Shown in pieces: positions 1-4,854 of a DNA stretch of 5,153 nucleotides (position 1 is the stretch's first letter; each line of letters starts with the position of its first letter). The translations under genes and the position numbers were made by a program. Source of the DNA: an uncultured Erysipelotrichaceae bacterium. GTDB taxonomy: Bacteria; Bacillota_I; Bacilli_A; RF39; UBA660. The notes beneath the pieces were generated by a model. That model was not told the origin of the DNA and ran no database searches. It saw only the letters and a program-made list of their open reading frames with translations. The DNA lies in the NCBI GenBank assembly GCA_902797275.1, contig CADBSI010000001.1:1-5153 (forward strand), given 5' to 3'.

Positions 1-249
1 ATGTATATCAACAGGTATACCACGTCCATCATCCTTAACTGTAATAGAATTATCTTTATTAATAATTACCTCAATGTTATTACAATACCCAGCAAGAGAT
101 TCATCTATTGCATTATCCACTATTTCCCAAACTAAATGATGAAGTCCCTTAACATCTGTTGTTCCAATATACATACCAGGTCTTTTTCTTACTGCTTCTA
201 ATCCTTCTAAAACTTGAATATCAGACGCATCATAATGCTCTTCATTCAC
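1..249 (-). CDS. gyrB: DNA gyrase subunit B, N-terminal part (cut by window edge)
   Basis: ATPase subunit of DNA gyrase, the type IIA topoisomerase that introduces negative supercoils with GyrA. Only the first 83 codons are present. They show the start of the GHKL ATPase fold: RKRPGMYIG at residues 21-29, the HHLVWEIVDNAIDE helix at 37-50 and DDGRGIPVD at 73-81. The catalytic Glu (E42), Mg-binding Asn (N46) and adenine-contacting Asp (D73) fall at the same numbers as in E. coli GyrB. The start is taken as GTG at 249-247 because AGAGGTG (262-256) lies 6 nt upstream. A second in-frame GTG two codons earlier sits inside that Shine-Dalgarno sequence and is unlikely to be used. The gene overlaps the recF stop by 8 nt, so the two are very probably co-transcribed and translationally coupled. 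ParE is an alternative by sequence family, but the position after recF argues for GyrB. Confidence 0.97.
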   Translation of the reverse strand, partial: MNEEHYDASDIQVLEGLEAVRKRPGMYIGTTDVKGLHHLVWEIVDNAIDESLAGYCNNIEVIINKDNSITVKDDGRGIPVDIH

Positions 250-1360
250 TAAAATCACCTCTTCTATTTTTATCTATTTTTATTTTACCATTATCAATTT
301 TAAAAATTTTAGCTTTTGATAATATATCATTATTAAAAATATTTAATGATACCGCTGTTATAATAACCTGAATATCACCAGATAAATAGTCTAATAAGTT
401 ATTATTCTTTATTTCATCAATTTCACTAAATACATCATCCAAAAGTAATATTGGATTATTTTCCTTCCATTTCCTAAATATTTCAATTTCTGAAAGTTTT
501 AAGGTAAGTACAGATAATCTTTGTTGACCTTGAGAACCAAATGATTTTAAATTTAAATCATCTAAGTAAAAATCGAAGTCATCTTTATGTACACCGTAAA
601 AAGTTGATAAAAATTTAAATTCTGAATCATATTTTTCTTTAAATACGTTAAGTATTTTATTTTTATCGTAATTATATAATTCAAAATCAAAATTAGGTTT
701 ATAAACAATTTTAAATCCGGATAAACCTGTAATATTCTTAAAAATGTTAGGTGCATAATTATTAATACGGTCAATAAACTTTTTTCTAATTTTGAATATT
801 AATATTTCTTTTTCAATCATAAATGAAGTTATAATATCATAATAATTAATATCGTACTTCCCATTTTTTAAATAATCATTACGCATTTTTAATACTTTTT
901 CGTATTCAAGATTCAGCAAATAATAATTACTATATAATTGAGACAATTCTGTATTTAAAAATTTTCTTCTAACTAATGGTGGCCCTTTTATTATATCTAA
1001 ATCATCTGGTGTAAACAAAATAGTATTCATCACAGATATATAATTACTAACCTTATTAATATCAGTATTATCAATTGTCATATATTTTTTTTTAGAATCA
1101 TAAAATATAGACATATTTTTATCTAATTTACTATTTTTAAGAAGTCCATTAATTCTAAAAAATAATTTATCCTTTTTTATTAGATCTGAATCGTTTACAT
1201 TTCTAAACGTATTTGTTAGAGCAAGAACATATATACTTTCAAGTAAATTTGTTTTACCTTGGGCATTATTTCCATAAATAATATTAATACCTTTATTAAA
1301 TGAAACTTTTATATTTGAGTAATTACGATAATTCTTTAAATTAATGTTTTTTAAATACAT
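242..1360 (-). CDS. recF: RecF, recombination mediator ATPase
   Basis: RecF is an SMC-like ABC ATPase that, with RecO and RecR, helps load RecA at single-strand gaps and supports restart of stalled forks. The 372-residue product is of usual family length. Visible motifs are Walker A GNNAQGKTN (residues 30-38), the family block around FTPDDLDIIKGPP with RRKFLN (116-136), GVHKDDFDF (256-264), the ABC signature SFGSQGQQR (273-281) and Walker B ILLLDDVFSEID (304-315). The AGAAGG Shine-Dalgarno (1372-1367) is 6 nt before the ATG. The gene has an extended -10 promoter of its own. Its TGA stop lies 8 nt inside the 5' end of gyrB. The sequence is very lysine-, asparagine- and isoleucine-rich, as expected for such A+T-rich DNA; no broken or missing motif is seen. 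Confidence 0.97.
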   Translation of the reverse strand: MYLKNINLKNYRNYSNIKVSFNKGINIIYGNNAQGKTNLLESIYVLALTNTFRNVNDSDLIKKDKLFFRINGLLKNSKLDKNMSIFYDSKKKYMTIDNTDINKVSNYISVMNTILFTPDDLDIIKGPPLVRRKFLNTELSQLYSNYYLLNLEYEKVLKMRNDYLKNGKYDINYYDIITSFMIEKEILIFKIRKKFIDRINNYAPNIFKNITGLSGFKIVYKPNFDFELYNYDKNKILNVFKEKYDSEFKFLSTFYGVHKDDFDFYLDDLNLKSFGSQGQQRLSVLTLKLSEIEIFRKWKENNPILLLDDVFSEIDEIKNNNLLDYLSGDIQVIITAVSLNIFNNDILSKAKIFKIDNGKIKIDKNRRGDFSE

Positions 1361-1420
1361 GTTTTACCTTCTTTAATTAAAATTCTTAAATTTAGTTTAA
1401 AATAAATGAAATAAATATAA

Positions 1421-1434
1421 ATAGGTATACCTAT
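1421..1434. repeat. perfect 14-bp palindrome in the recF leader (operator or RNA hairpin candidate)
   Basis: ATAGGTATACCTAT reads the same on both strands. It lies about 6-20 nt downstream of the predicted recF start point, a typical place for a repressor operator. As RNA it could instead fold into a 5-bp hairpin (AUAGG/CCUAU) with a UAUA loop at the 5' end of the recF-gyrB message. The sequence is direct; either function is inference. Confidence 0.5.
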
Positions 1435-1446
1435 ACAGACAAGAAT

Positions 1447-1455
1447 ATTATATCA
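1447..1455 (-). promoter_or_regulatory. recF (recF-gyrB) extended -10 promoter
   Basis: On the minus strand TGATATAAT gives a perfect -10 (TATAAT, 1452-1447) with the extended TG dinucleotide (1455-1454). No good -35 is present: the 17-bp position falls on the T tract of the preceding terminator (1475-1470). Start point is predicted near 1440, giving a leader of about 80 nt. The extended TG fits a promoter that does without a -35. Confidence 0.6.
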
Positions 1456-1468
1456 CAAAATAACCGTT

Positions 1469-1506
1469 AAAAAAAGAAATTATCATATTTCTATCAAATT
1501 TCTTTT
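1469..1506 (-). terminator. intrinsic terminator of the ComK-family gene
   Basis: A 10-bp stem AAAAGAAATT/AATTTCTTTT (1506-1497 with 1481-1472) has a 15-nt loop that could close further by ATA/TAT around GAAA. On the minus strand it runs into seven T (1475-1469), partly shared with the stem. The first stem arm and loop overlap the last codons and stop of the ComK gene. The stem is A+T-rich and therefore modest in strength, but layout and orientation fit. Confidence 0.6.
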
Positions 1507-1943
1507 ATTCTTTCATATAATTTTGCTTTTAATAACATCGCACGATAATACTGATTATTAACTAAATAATATGATGTTGGTAAAATAACTGACTTATTAT
1601 TATTAAAAGTAATTTTACAATAATTACCATATTTTTCTATCTCTTTTATTTGATTTAGCGAAATCCAAATAGAATCATTACATCTAACAGAAGATGTTGG
1701 AAAGAATATAATTTTTCTTGATTCCTCAATAATTATAGGATATTTTGTCTTTAAACCTGTTAAAGCTTTTGTACCTTCACATCTACCTGCATAAGAACTA
1801 CCATAGAATGTACAGTTATATTTAATAATATTATTTGTTGTATCAGATACTTCATACTCTGCGTCTTCTTCACAAATAATAGAAGCGTTACTACCACAAG
1901 GACGAATTACTTGAGTTGCTTCATTTATTTCATATTCTGACAT
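1494..1943 (-). CDS. comK: ComK-family competence transcription factor
   Basis: ComK is the master activator of genetic competence in B. subtilis; it binds paired AT-boxes and turns on DNA-uptake and recombination genes. This 149-residue protein matches the ComK core as I know it: CTFYGSSYAGRCEGTK (44-59), PIII followed by IIFFPTSSVR (69-87), WISL (93-96), then FNN...ILPTSYYLVNNQYYRA (113-135) and LLKAKLYERI near the end. It stops at RIKEI, so it lacks the roughly 40-residue C-terminal tail of B. subtilis ComK (192 aa). Six cysteines are present (16, 24, 44, 54, 88, 109). An AAAGGGGGG Shine-Dalgarno (1957-1949) sits 5 nt before the ATG. The gene lies between terminators with its own promoter, so it is a single-gene unit in the dnaN-recF gap, where Bacilli usually have yaaA. 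Family membership is confident by pattern; a role in competence is inferred. Confidence 0.87.
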   Translation of the reverse strand: MSEYEINEATQVIRPCGSNASIICEEDAEYEVSDTTNNIIKYNCTFYGSSYAGRCEGTKALTGLKTKYPIIIEESRKIIFFPTSSVRCNDSIWISLNQIKEIEKYGNYCKITFNNNKSVILPTSYYLVNNQYYRAMLLKAKLYERIKEI

Positions 1944-1967
1944 ATTTTCCCCCCTTTCTTGAAATCT

Positions 1968-1976
1968 TTTATATCA
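1968..1976 (-). promoter_or_regulatory. extended -10 promoter of the ComK-family gene
   Basis: Minus-strand TGATATAAA is an extended -10 (hexamer TATAAA at 1973-1968). The expected -35 position (about 1996-1991) reads CAAATT, unlike TTGACA. Predicted start is near 1961, with a leader of about 18 nt. A missing -35 covered by direct repeats suggests dependence on an activator, or control by a repressor. Confidence 0.5.
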
Positions 1977-1985
1977 AATAAAAAC

Positions 1986-2011
1986 GTCGAAATTTGTAGA
2001 ACAGTGTCGAA
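1986..2011 (-). repeat. three direct repeats, 10-bp period, upstream of the ComK-gene promoter
   Basis: On the minus strand TTCGAC, TTCTAC and TTCGAC (2011-2006, 2001-1996, 1991-1986) start exactly 10 bp apart, separated by 4-nt spacers. They cover roughly -25 to -50 of the predicted promoter and stand out from the A+T-rich surroundings. Such same-face direct repeats are typical of binding sites for dimers or oligomers of response regulators (for example OmpR/PhoP type). The identity of the protein is unknown. Confidence 0.55.
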
Positions 2012-2015
2012 CTAT

Positions 2016-2039
2016 AAAAAAAAAGAGAAATTTCTCTTT
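2016..2039 (-). terminator. intrinsic terminator of dnaN
   Basis: The perfect 18-bp palindrome AAAGAGAAATTTCTCTTT (2039-2022) forms a 7-bp stem with an AATT loop and is followed on the minus strand by an uninterrupted run of nine T (2024-2016). It begins within the dnaN TAA stop codon. It is unidirectional, since no T run follows on the plus strand. It separates dnaN transcription from the ComK gene. Confidence 0.8.
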
Positions 2040-3159
2040 AAAAAGTTCTAATAGGTAATATTAATTGAATTAATGAATCATTATTTACATTTTTTATAAT
2101 AATAGGTTTTATTTCTCCATTAAAGCATATTTCTATTTCTTCACTATCAAATACTTTAATTGCATCCATCATATATTTAGAACTAAATGATATATTAAGA
2201 TTTTTATTTTCATTATTTATTATGTTAATATTTTCCTCAACATTACCAATTTCAGGAATATTTGAAGTAATTTTTGCTTTATTACTATCGATAAATAAAT
2301 TAATTATGTTTTTTTCTTCCTCATTTGTCAAAAGTGAAGCACGATCAATTGCATTATAAAAATCATTTAATTTAACTTTTACTGTTAAACTATAATCATT
2401 AGGTATTAATTTATTAGTATCAGGATAATTTCCATTTATTAATCTAGACATTATAATCAACTTATTGCATTTAAATATTATTTTATTAGAAAATATATGC
2501 AATTCAATTTTACTATCATCTTCTGGAATCATACGAGATGTTTCAATTAAATTTTTAGAAGGAACTACAATATTAATATCATTTTCCATTTTTTCATCTA
2601 ATTTTATTGTTTTTTTCGATAATCTATAAGAATCGGTTGCAGTACATTCTAAAATATTATTAATAGTTTTAAAATTAATTCCAGTTAAAATAGGACGCGA
2701 TTCTTGATTAGATGTAGAAAAAATTATTTGATTTATCATATTTTTAAATATTGATTTTTCTAGTAAAATTGGATTTTTAGAAAATTCTAAATCAATATTA
2801 GGAAATTCAGCTGCTAAATTACAATTTAATTTAAAAGATGAAGTTGTTGTCGTAATTAAAACTTGTGAATCAATTACTTCTTCTATAGTAATAATTTGAT
2901 TACCTAATTTTTTTACAATATCATAAATATATCTACCTGAAATAACTAATTCTCCTAATTCTGTAATTTCTTCAATTTCTTGAGTAGGAATAAATGATTT
3001 AATTGCAAACTCATTATTTGTACTTAATAAGTATAATCCTTCCTCTTTCAAATCAAATTTAATACAATTAAGAATAGGGATTAAATTTTTAGAAGATACC
3101 CCTCTTATTACATAGTTCAAGTTTTCAACAAGAACATTCTGTTTAATTTTTATTTTCAT
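2038..3159 (-). CDS. dnaN: DNA polymerase III beta subunit (sliding clamp)
   Basis: DnaN is the ring-shaped dimeric clamp that tethers the replicase and many repair proteins to DNA. The 373-residue product has the standard length for three repeated clamp domains (about 1-120, 125-245, 250-373). Family motifs are RPILTGINF (155-163), ATDSYRLS (174-181), GNYPDT (243-248) and the C-terminal LPIRTF (368-373) that helps form the partner-binding pocket. An ATG six codons upstream (3177) is in frame but lies at the edge of the Shine-Dalgarno. AGAAGG at 3172-3167 is 7 nt before the ATG at 3159, whose product starts MKIKIKQNVL, so the inner start is preferred. The gene follows dnaA across an origin-bearing spacer and ends in a strong terminator. 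Confidence 0.97.
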   Translation of the reverse strand: MKIKIKQNVLVENLNYVIRGVSSKNLIPILNCIKFDLKEEGLYLLSTNNEFAIKSFIPTQEIEEITELGELVISGRYIYDIVKKLGNQIITIEEVIDSQVLITTTTSSFKLNCNLAAEFPNIDLEFSKNPILLEKSIFKNMINQIIFSTSNQESRPILTGINFKTINNILECTATDSYRLSKKTIKLDEKMENDINIVVPSKNLIETSRMIPEDDSKIELHIFSNKIIFKCNKLIIMSRLINGNYPDTNKLIPNDYSLTVKVKLNDFYNAIDRASLLTNEEEKNIINLFIDSNKAKITSNIPEIGNVEENINIINNENKNLNISFSSKYMMDAIKVFDSEEIEICFNGEIKPIIIKNVNNDSLIQLILPIRTF

Positions 3160-3194
3160 ACCAAAACCTTCTTTCATTCATATTAATTATATAT

Positions 3195-3226
3195 ATTATT
3201 ATTATTAATGTCAATAATGTTCATAA
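3195..3226 (-). promoter_or_regulatory. two abutting DnaA boxes running into a TAA-trio tract (unwinding element candidate)
   Basis: On the minus strand TTATGAACA (3226-3218) is followed with no gap by TTATTGACA (3217-3209), both matching TTATNNACA. One T later come four TAA triplets (3207-3196) and then an A/T-only stretch. In B. subtilis, DnaA boxes next to DnaA-trios (repeats of the type TAG/TAA) form the basal unwinding system where DnaA opens the duplex. Sequence match is direct; function is by analogy. Confidence 0.55.
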
Positions 3227-3243
3227 CTAAGTTTTTTTATTGA

Positions 3244-3249
3244 ATTATA
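3244..3249 (-). promoter_or_regulatory. possible dnaN -10 element
   Basis: A perfect TATAAT (3249-3244, minus strand) lies about 85 nt before the dnaN ATG. The 17-bp -35 position reads TTATAA, only three of six consensus bases, and coincides with a DnaA-box-like site. In such A+T-rich DNA a lone TATAAT can occur by chance. Confidence 0.35.
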
Positions 3250-3262
3250 AAGGATTAATCAA

Positions 3263-3316
3263 TGTTTATAAAATGTGTATAAATGTTTATATAGTGTGTA
3301 TAAATAATGTTTATAA
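3263..3316 (-). repeat. array of five helically phased DnaA-box-like 9-mers
   Basis: On the plus strand TGTTTATAA (3263), TGTGTATAA (3274), TGTTTATAT (3284), TGTGTATAA (3295) and TGTTTATAA (3308) read as minus-strand TTATAAACA/TTATACACA variants of the DnaA box TTATCCACA. Start-to-start spacings are 11, 10, 11 and 13 bp, close to one helical turn, all in the same orientation. The last copy overlaps the dnaA stop codon. The two forms alternate. This probably positions a DnaA filament beside the unwinding element. Confidence 0.65.
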
Positions 3317-4672
3317 CATTTTAATTTGATTAACCATTTTTTGAATTTCATTTTTTAAATCATTACTTTTCTCAACTTCTTTTTTTATTTTATCTACTCC
3401 ATGCATAACGGTAGTATGATTTCTTCCACCAAATTCATTGCCAATCTTTACTAGATTTTCGTTTAAATACATTCTACAAATATACATTGCAACCATTCTA
3501 GGAAGTGTTATTGTACTAATTCTACGTTTAGATTTTAAATCTTCGATACTAACATTATAGTTTGAACATACAATGTGCATAACTTGTTCTATGTTATTTT
3601 TGGCTTCAATTCTTGTTACGAAGTAATCCTTTAATGCTTCAGTTGCAAGTTCTAAATTTATATCTGATCCATTCATAATAGTGGCATATGCAAATACTCT
3701 TGTTAATGCACCTTCAAGTTTTCGAATATCACTAGTACAATTACTTGCTATATATTCTTTAACTTCTAGTGGAAATTGTGTTTTTAGTTCGTGATTTTCA
3801 ATTTTTTTATTTATAATATTCATTCTAAGTTCAAAATCAGGTGGCTCAATACTTACAGTAAGTCCCCAGTTAAATCTTGTTTTAAGTCTTTCTTCTAACC
3901 TTTTTATATCGTCTGGCGATCTATCTGATGATATAATTATTTGTTTTTCATTATTATACAGGTCATTAAAGGTATTAAAAAATTCTTGTTGAGCTGAAGT
4001 TGCACCAACAATATTGTGTATATCATCTATAATTAATACATCCACGCCCCGATATTTACTTTTGAATTGTTGAGTTATTTCGTAGTTATCTGAGTTACCA
4101 TTTTTTCTACATATTTCTACAAAATCGTTTAAAAAATTATCACATGTAATGTAAAGTACTCTTTTAGCTGAGTTTTTTACGACATAATTACCTATAGCCT
4201 GCATTAAATGGGTTTTTCCTAGTCCACTAGGACCATAGATAAATAAAGGATTATACATTTTACCCGGGTGCTCTGCAACTGCAATTGCACTTGTTGCTGC
4301 AAATTTATTACTTTTTCCTATTATATAGTTTTCAAATGAATACCTACTGTCAAGGTTAGTTGTAAATGATTCGTTGCTTGGAATTCCTATATCATTAGTA
4401 GTAGAAATATCTATATTATTATTAAATTCTTCTTCCAGCACAAATTCAAACTTAAAATTTGTTCCAGTTACTTCTTGAAATGTTTCTTCAATTATATCTA
4501 TATAGTTTTCTGAAAGATTCTTTTTATGAACATGATATGGAACTTGAACTTTTGCGATATTATTTGAAAGATCTACTAATTTTGTTTCACTAAACCAAGT
4601 TTCATAAGAAATATTACTTATTCTTGATTTTATTTTATTTAAAAAACTTATCCACATACTTTCTAAGTTCAT
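3311..4672 (-). CDS. dnaA: DnaA, chromosomal replication initiator
   Basis: DnaA is the AAA+ protein that binds DnaA boxes, opens the origin and recruits the helicase. The 453-residue product has all four domains: domain I (about 1-85, with W7 and the SYETWF block near 22-27), a short variable linker (about 85-107), the AAA+ core with Walker A GPSGLGKTH (147-155), Walker B LIIDDIHN (213-220), sensor I ISSDRSP (247-253), RLKTRFNWGL (262-271) with the arginine-finger region, sensor II SDIRKLEGAL (314-323), and domain IV with the helix-turn-helix IGNEFGGRNHTTVMHG (410-425). The usual Asp of GGRDHTTV is Asn here. An in-frame GTG at 4681 overlaps the Shine-Dalgarno AGAGAAGG (4688-4681), which is 8 nt from the ATG at 4672, so the ATG start is chosen. 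Confidence 0.98.
   Translation of the reverse strand: MNLESMWISFLNKIKSRISNISYETWFSETKLVDLSNNIAKVQVPYHVHKKNLSENYIDIIEETFQEVTGTNFKFEFVLEEEFNNNIDISTTNDIGIPSNESFTTNLDSRYSFENYIIGKSNKFAATSAIAVAEHPGKMYNPLFIYGPSGLGKTHLMQAIGNYVVKNSAKRVLYITCDNFLNDFVEICRKNGNSDNYEITQQFKSKYRGVDVLIIDDIHNIVGATSAQQEFFNTFNDLYNNEKQIIISSDRSPDDIKRLEERLKTRFNWGLTVSIEPPDFELRMNIINKKIENHELKTQFPLEVKEYIASNCTSDIRKLEGALTRVFAYATIMNGSDINLELATEALKDYFVTRIEAKNNIEQVMHIVCSNYNVSIEDLKSKRRISTITLPRMVAMYICRMYLNENLVKIGNEFGGRNHTTVMHGVDKIKKEVEKSNDLKNEIQKMVNQIKML
4648..4656 (+). promoter_or_regulatory. perfect DnaA box inside the dnaA coding start
   Basis: TTATCCACA is an exact DnaA box. It lies within codons 6-9 of dnaA, on the strand opposite to the coding sense, encoding Met-Trp-Ile on the minus strand. 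It is about 40 bp downstream of the predicted dnaA start site and could add to autoregulation. Confidence 0.6.
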
Positions 4673-4690
4673 AAAAAACACCTTCTCTCG

Positions 4691-4699
4691 TTATTCACA
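4691..4699 (+). promoter_or_regulatory. DnaA box TTATTCACA at the dnaA start site
   Basis: One mismatch from TTATCCACA and within the TTATNCACA consensus. It covers the predicted dnaA transcription start (about 4697), so DnaA bound here would be expected to repress its own gene. Confidence 0.5.
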
Positions 4700-4703
4700 T
4701 AAT

Positions 4704-4732
4704 ATTCTACAATAAAATGTTCAAAAAGTGAA
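4704..4732 (-). promoter_or_regulatory. probable dnaA promoter
   Basis: On the minus strand a -35 TTCACT (4732-4727, four of six consensus) and a -10 TAGAAT (4709-4704, five of six) are separated by exactly 17 bp. Predicted start near 4697 gives a leader of about 25 nt before the dnaA ATG. Confidence 0.5.
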
Positions 4733-4826
4733 GGAATTTTGTCAATTATTGTCTTATTTTTTTTTATTATCAACATAAATGTGCAAAACTTAATAACAAT
4801 AAATATTTATAAACAATCAAAAATTG

Positions 4827-4835
4827 TGTGGATAA
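4827..4835 (-). promoter_or_regulatory. perfect DnaA box
   Basis: Minus-strand TTATCCACA, an exact match to the consensus, 19 bp from the next identical site and in the same orientation. Confidence 0.85.
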
Positions 4836-4845
4836 CTAAAAAAAA

Positions 4846-4854
4846 TGTGGATAA
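4846..4854 (-). promoter_or_regulatory. perfect DnaA box
   Basis: Minus-strand TTATCCACA, second exact match, same orientation, start-to-start 19 bp (about two helical turns) from the first. Confidence 0.85.

Larger units (their letters stand above)
1361..1493 (-). other. intergenic region, ComK gene to recF
   Basis: This 133-base spacer carries, in transcription order (right to left), most of the ComK gene's terminator hairpin with its T tract, the recF promoter, a perfect 14-bp palindrome just after the predicted transcription start, and the recF Shine-Dalgarno. No open reading frame of note is seen. Confidence 0.8.
3160..3310 (-). other. dnaA-dnaN intergenic region, probable oriC unwinding half
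   Basis: The spacer carries seven DnaA-box-like 9-mers in one orientation, a (TAA)4 tract next to dnaN and a possible dnaN promoter. The layout resembles the downstream part of the bipartite B. subtilis origin, where the DNA unwinding element lies between dnaA and dnaN. No terminator is seen after dnaA, so dnaA-dnaN read-through is likely. Confidence 0.7.

Noticed and set aside
14..21. GGTATACC inside gyrB, sharing the core of the recF-leader palindrome
   Set aside because: It encodes part of the conserved Gly-Ile-Pro motif of GyrB, so the match is explained by protein constraint.
159..371. 70-residue plus-strand reading frame across the recF-gyrB junction
   Set aside because: It is antisense to the well-supported gyrB start and recF end and has no family motif; its hydrophobic look follows from A+T-rich antisense sequence.
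562..774. 70-residue minus-strand frame inside recF
   Set aside because: Out-of-frame shadow of recF with no recognisable motif.
1944..2037. Classical ComK boxes (AAAA-N5-TTTT pairs) for autoregulation of the ComK gene
   Set aside because: No exact box was found near the promoter; the near matches fall in the terminator or are expected by chance in such A+T-rich DNA.
2081..2089. TTATTTACA inside dnaN as a DnaA box
   Set aside because: Isolated match to the loose TTATNNACA pattern in A+T-rich coding sequence; it shows the background level rather than an origin signal.
3160..3177. Upstream ATG start of dnaN, adding six residues
   Set aside because: The extra codons contain the AGAAGG Shine-Dalgarno for the inner ATG, and the inner start gives the usual DnaN N-terminus.
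4673..4681. Upstream GTG start of dnaA, adding three residues
   Set aside because: The GTG overlaps the Shine-Dalgarno itself, whereas the ATG at 4672 is correctly spaced.
4740..4745. Minus-strand TTGACA as the dnaA -35
   Set aside because: No -10-like hexamer lies 16-18 bp downstream of it; the TTCACT/TAGAAT pair fits better.
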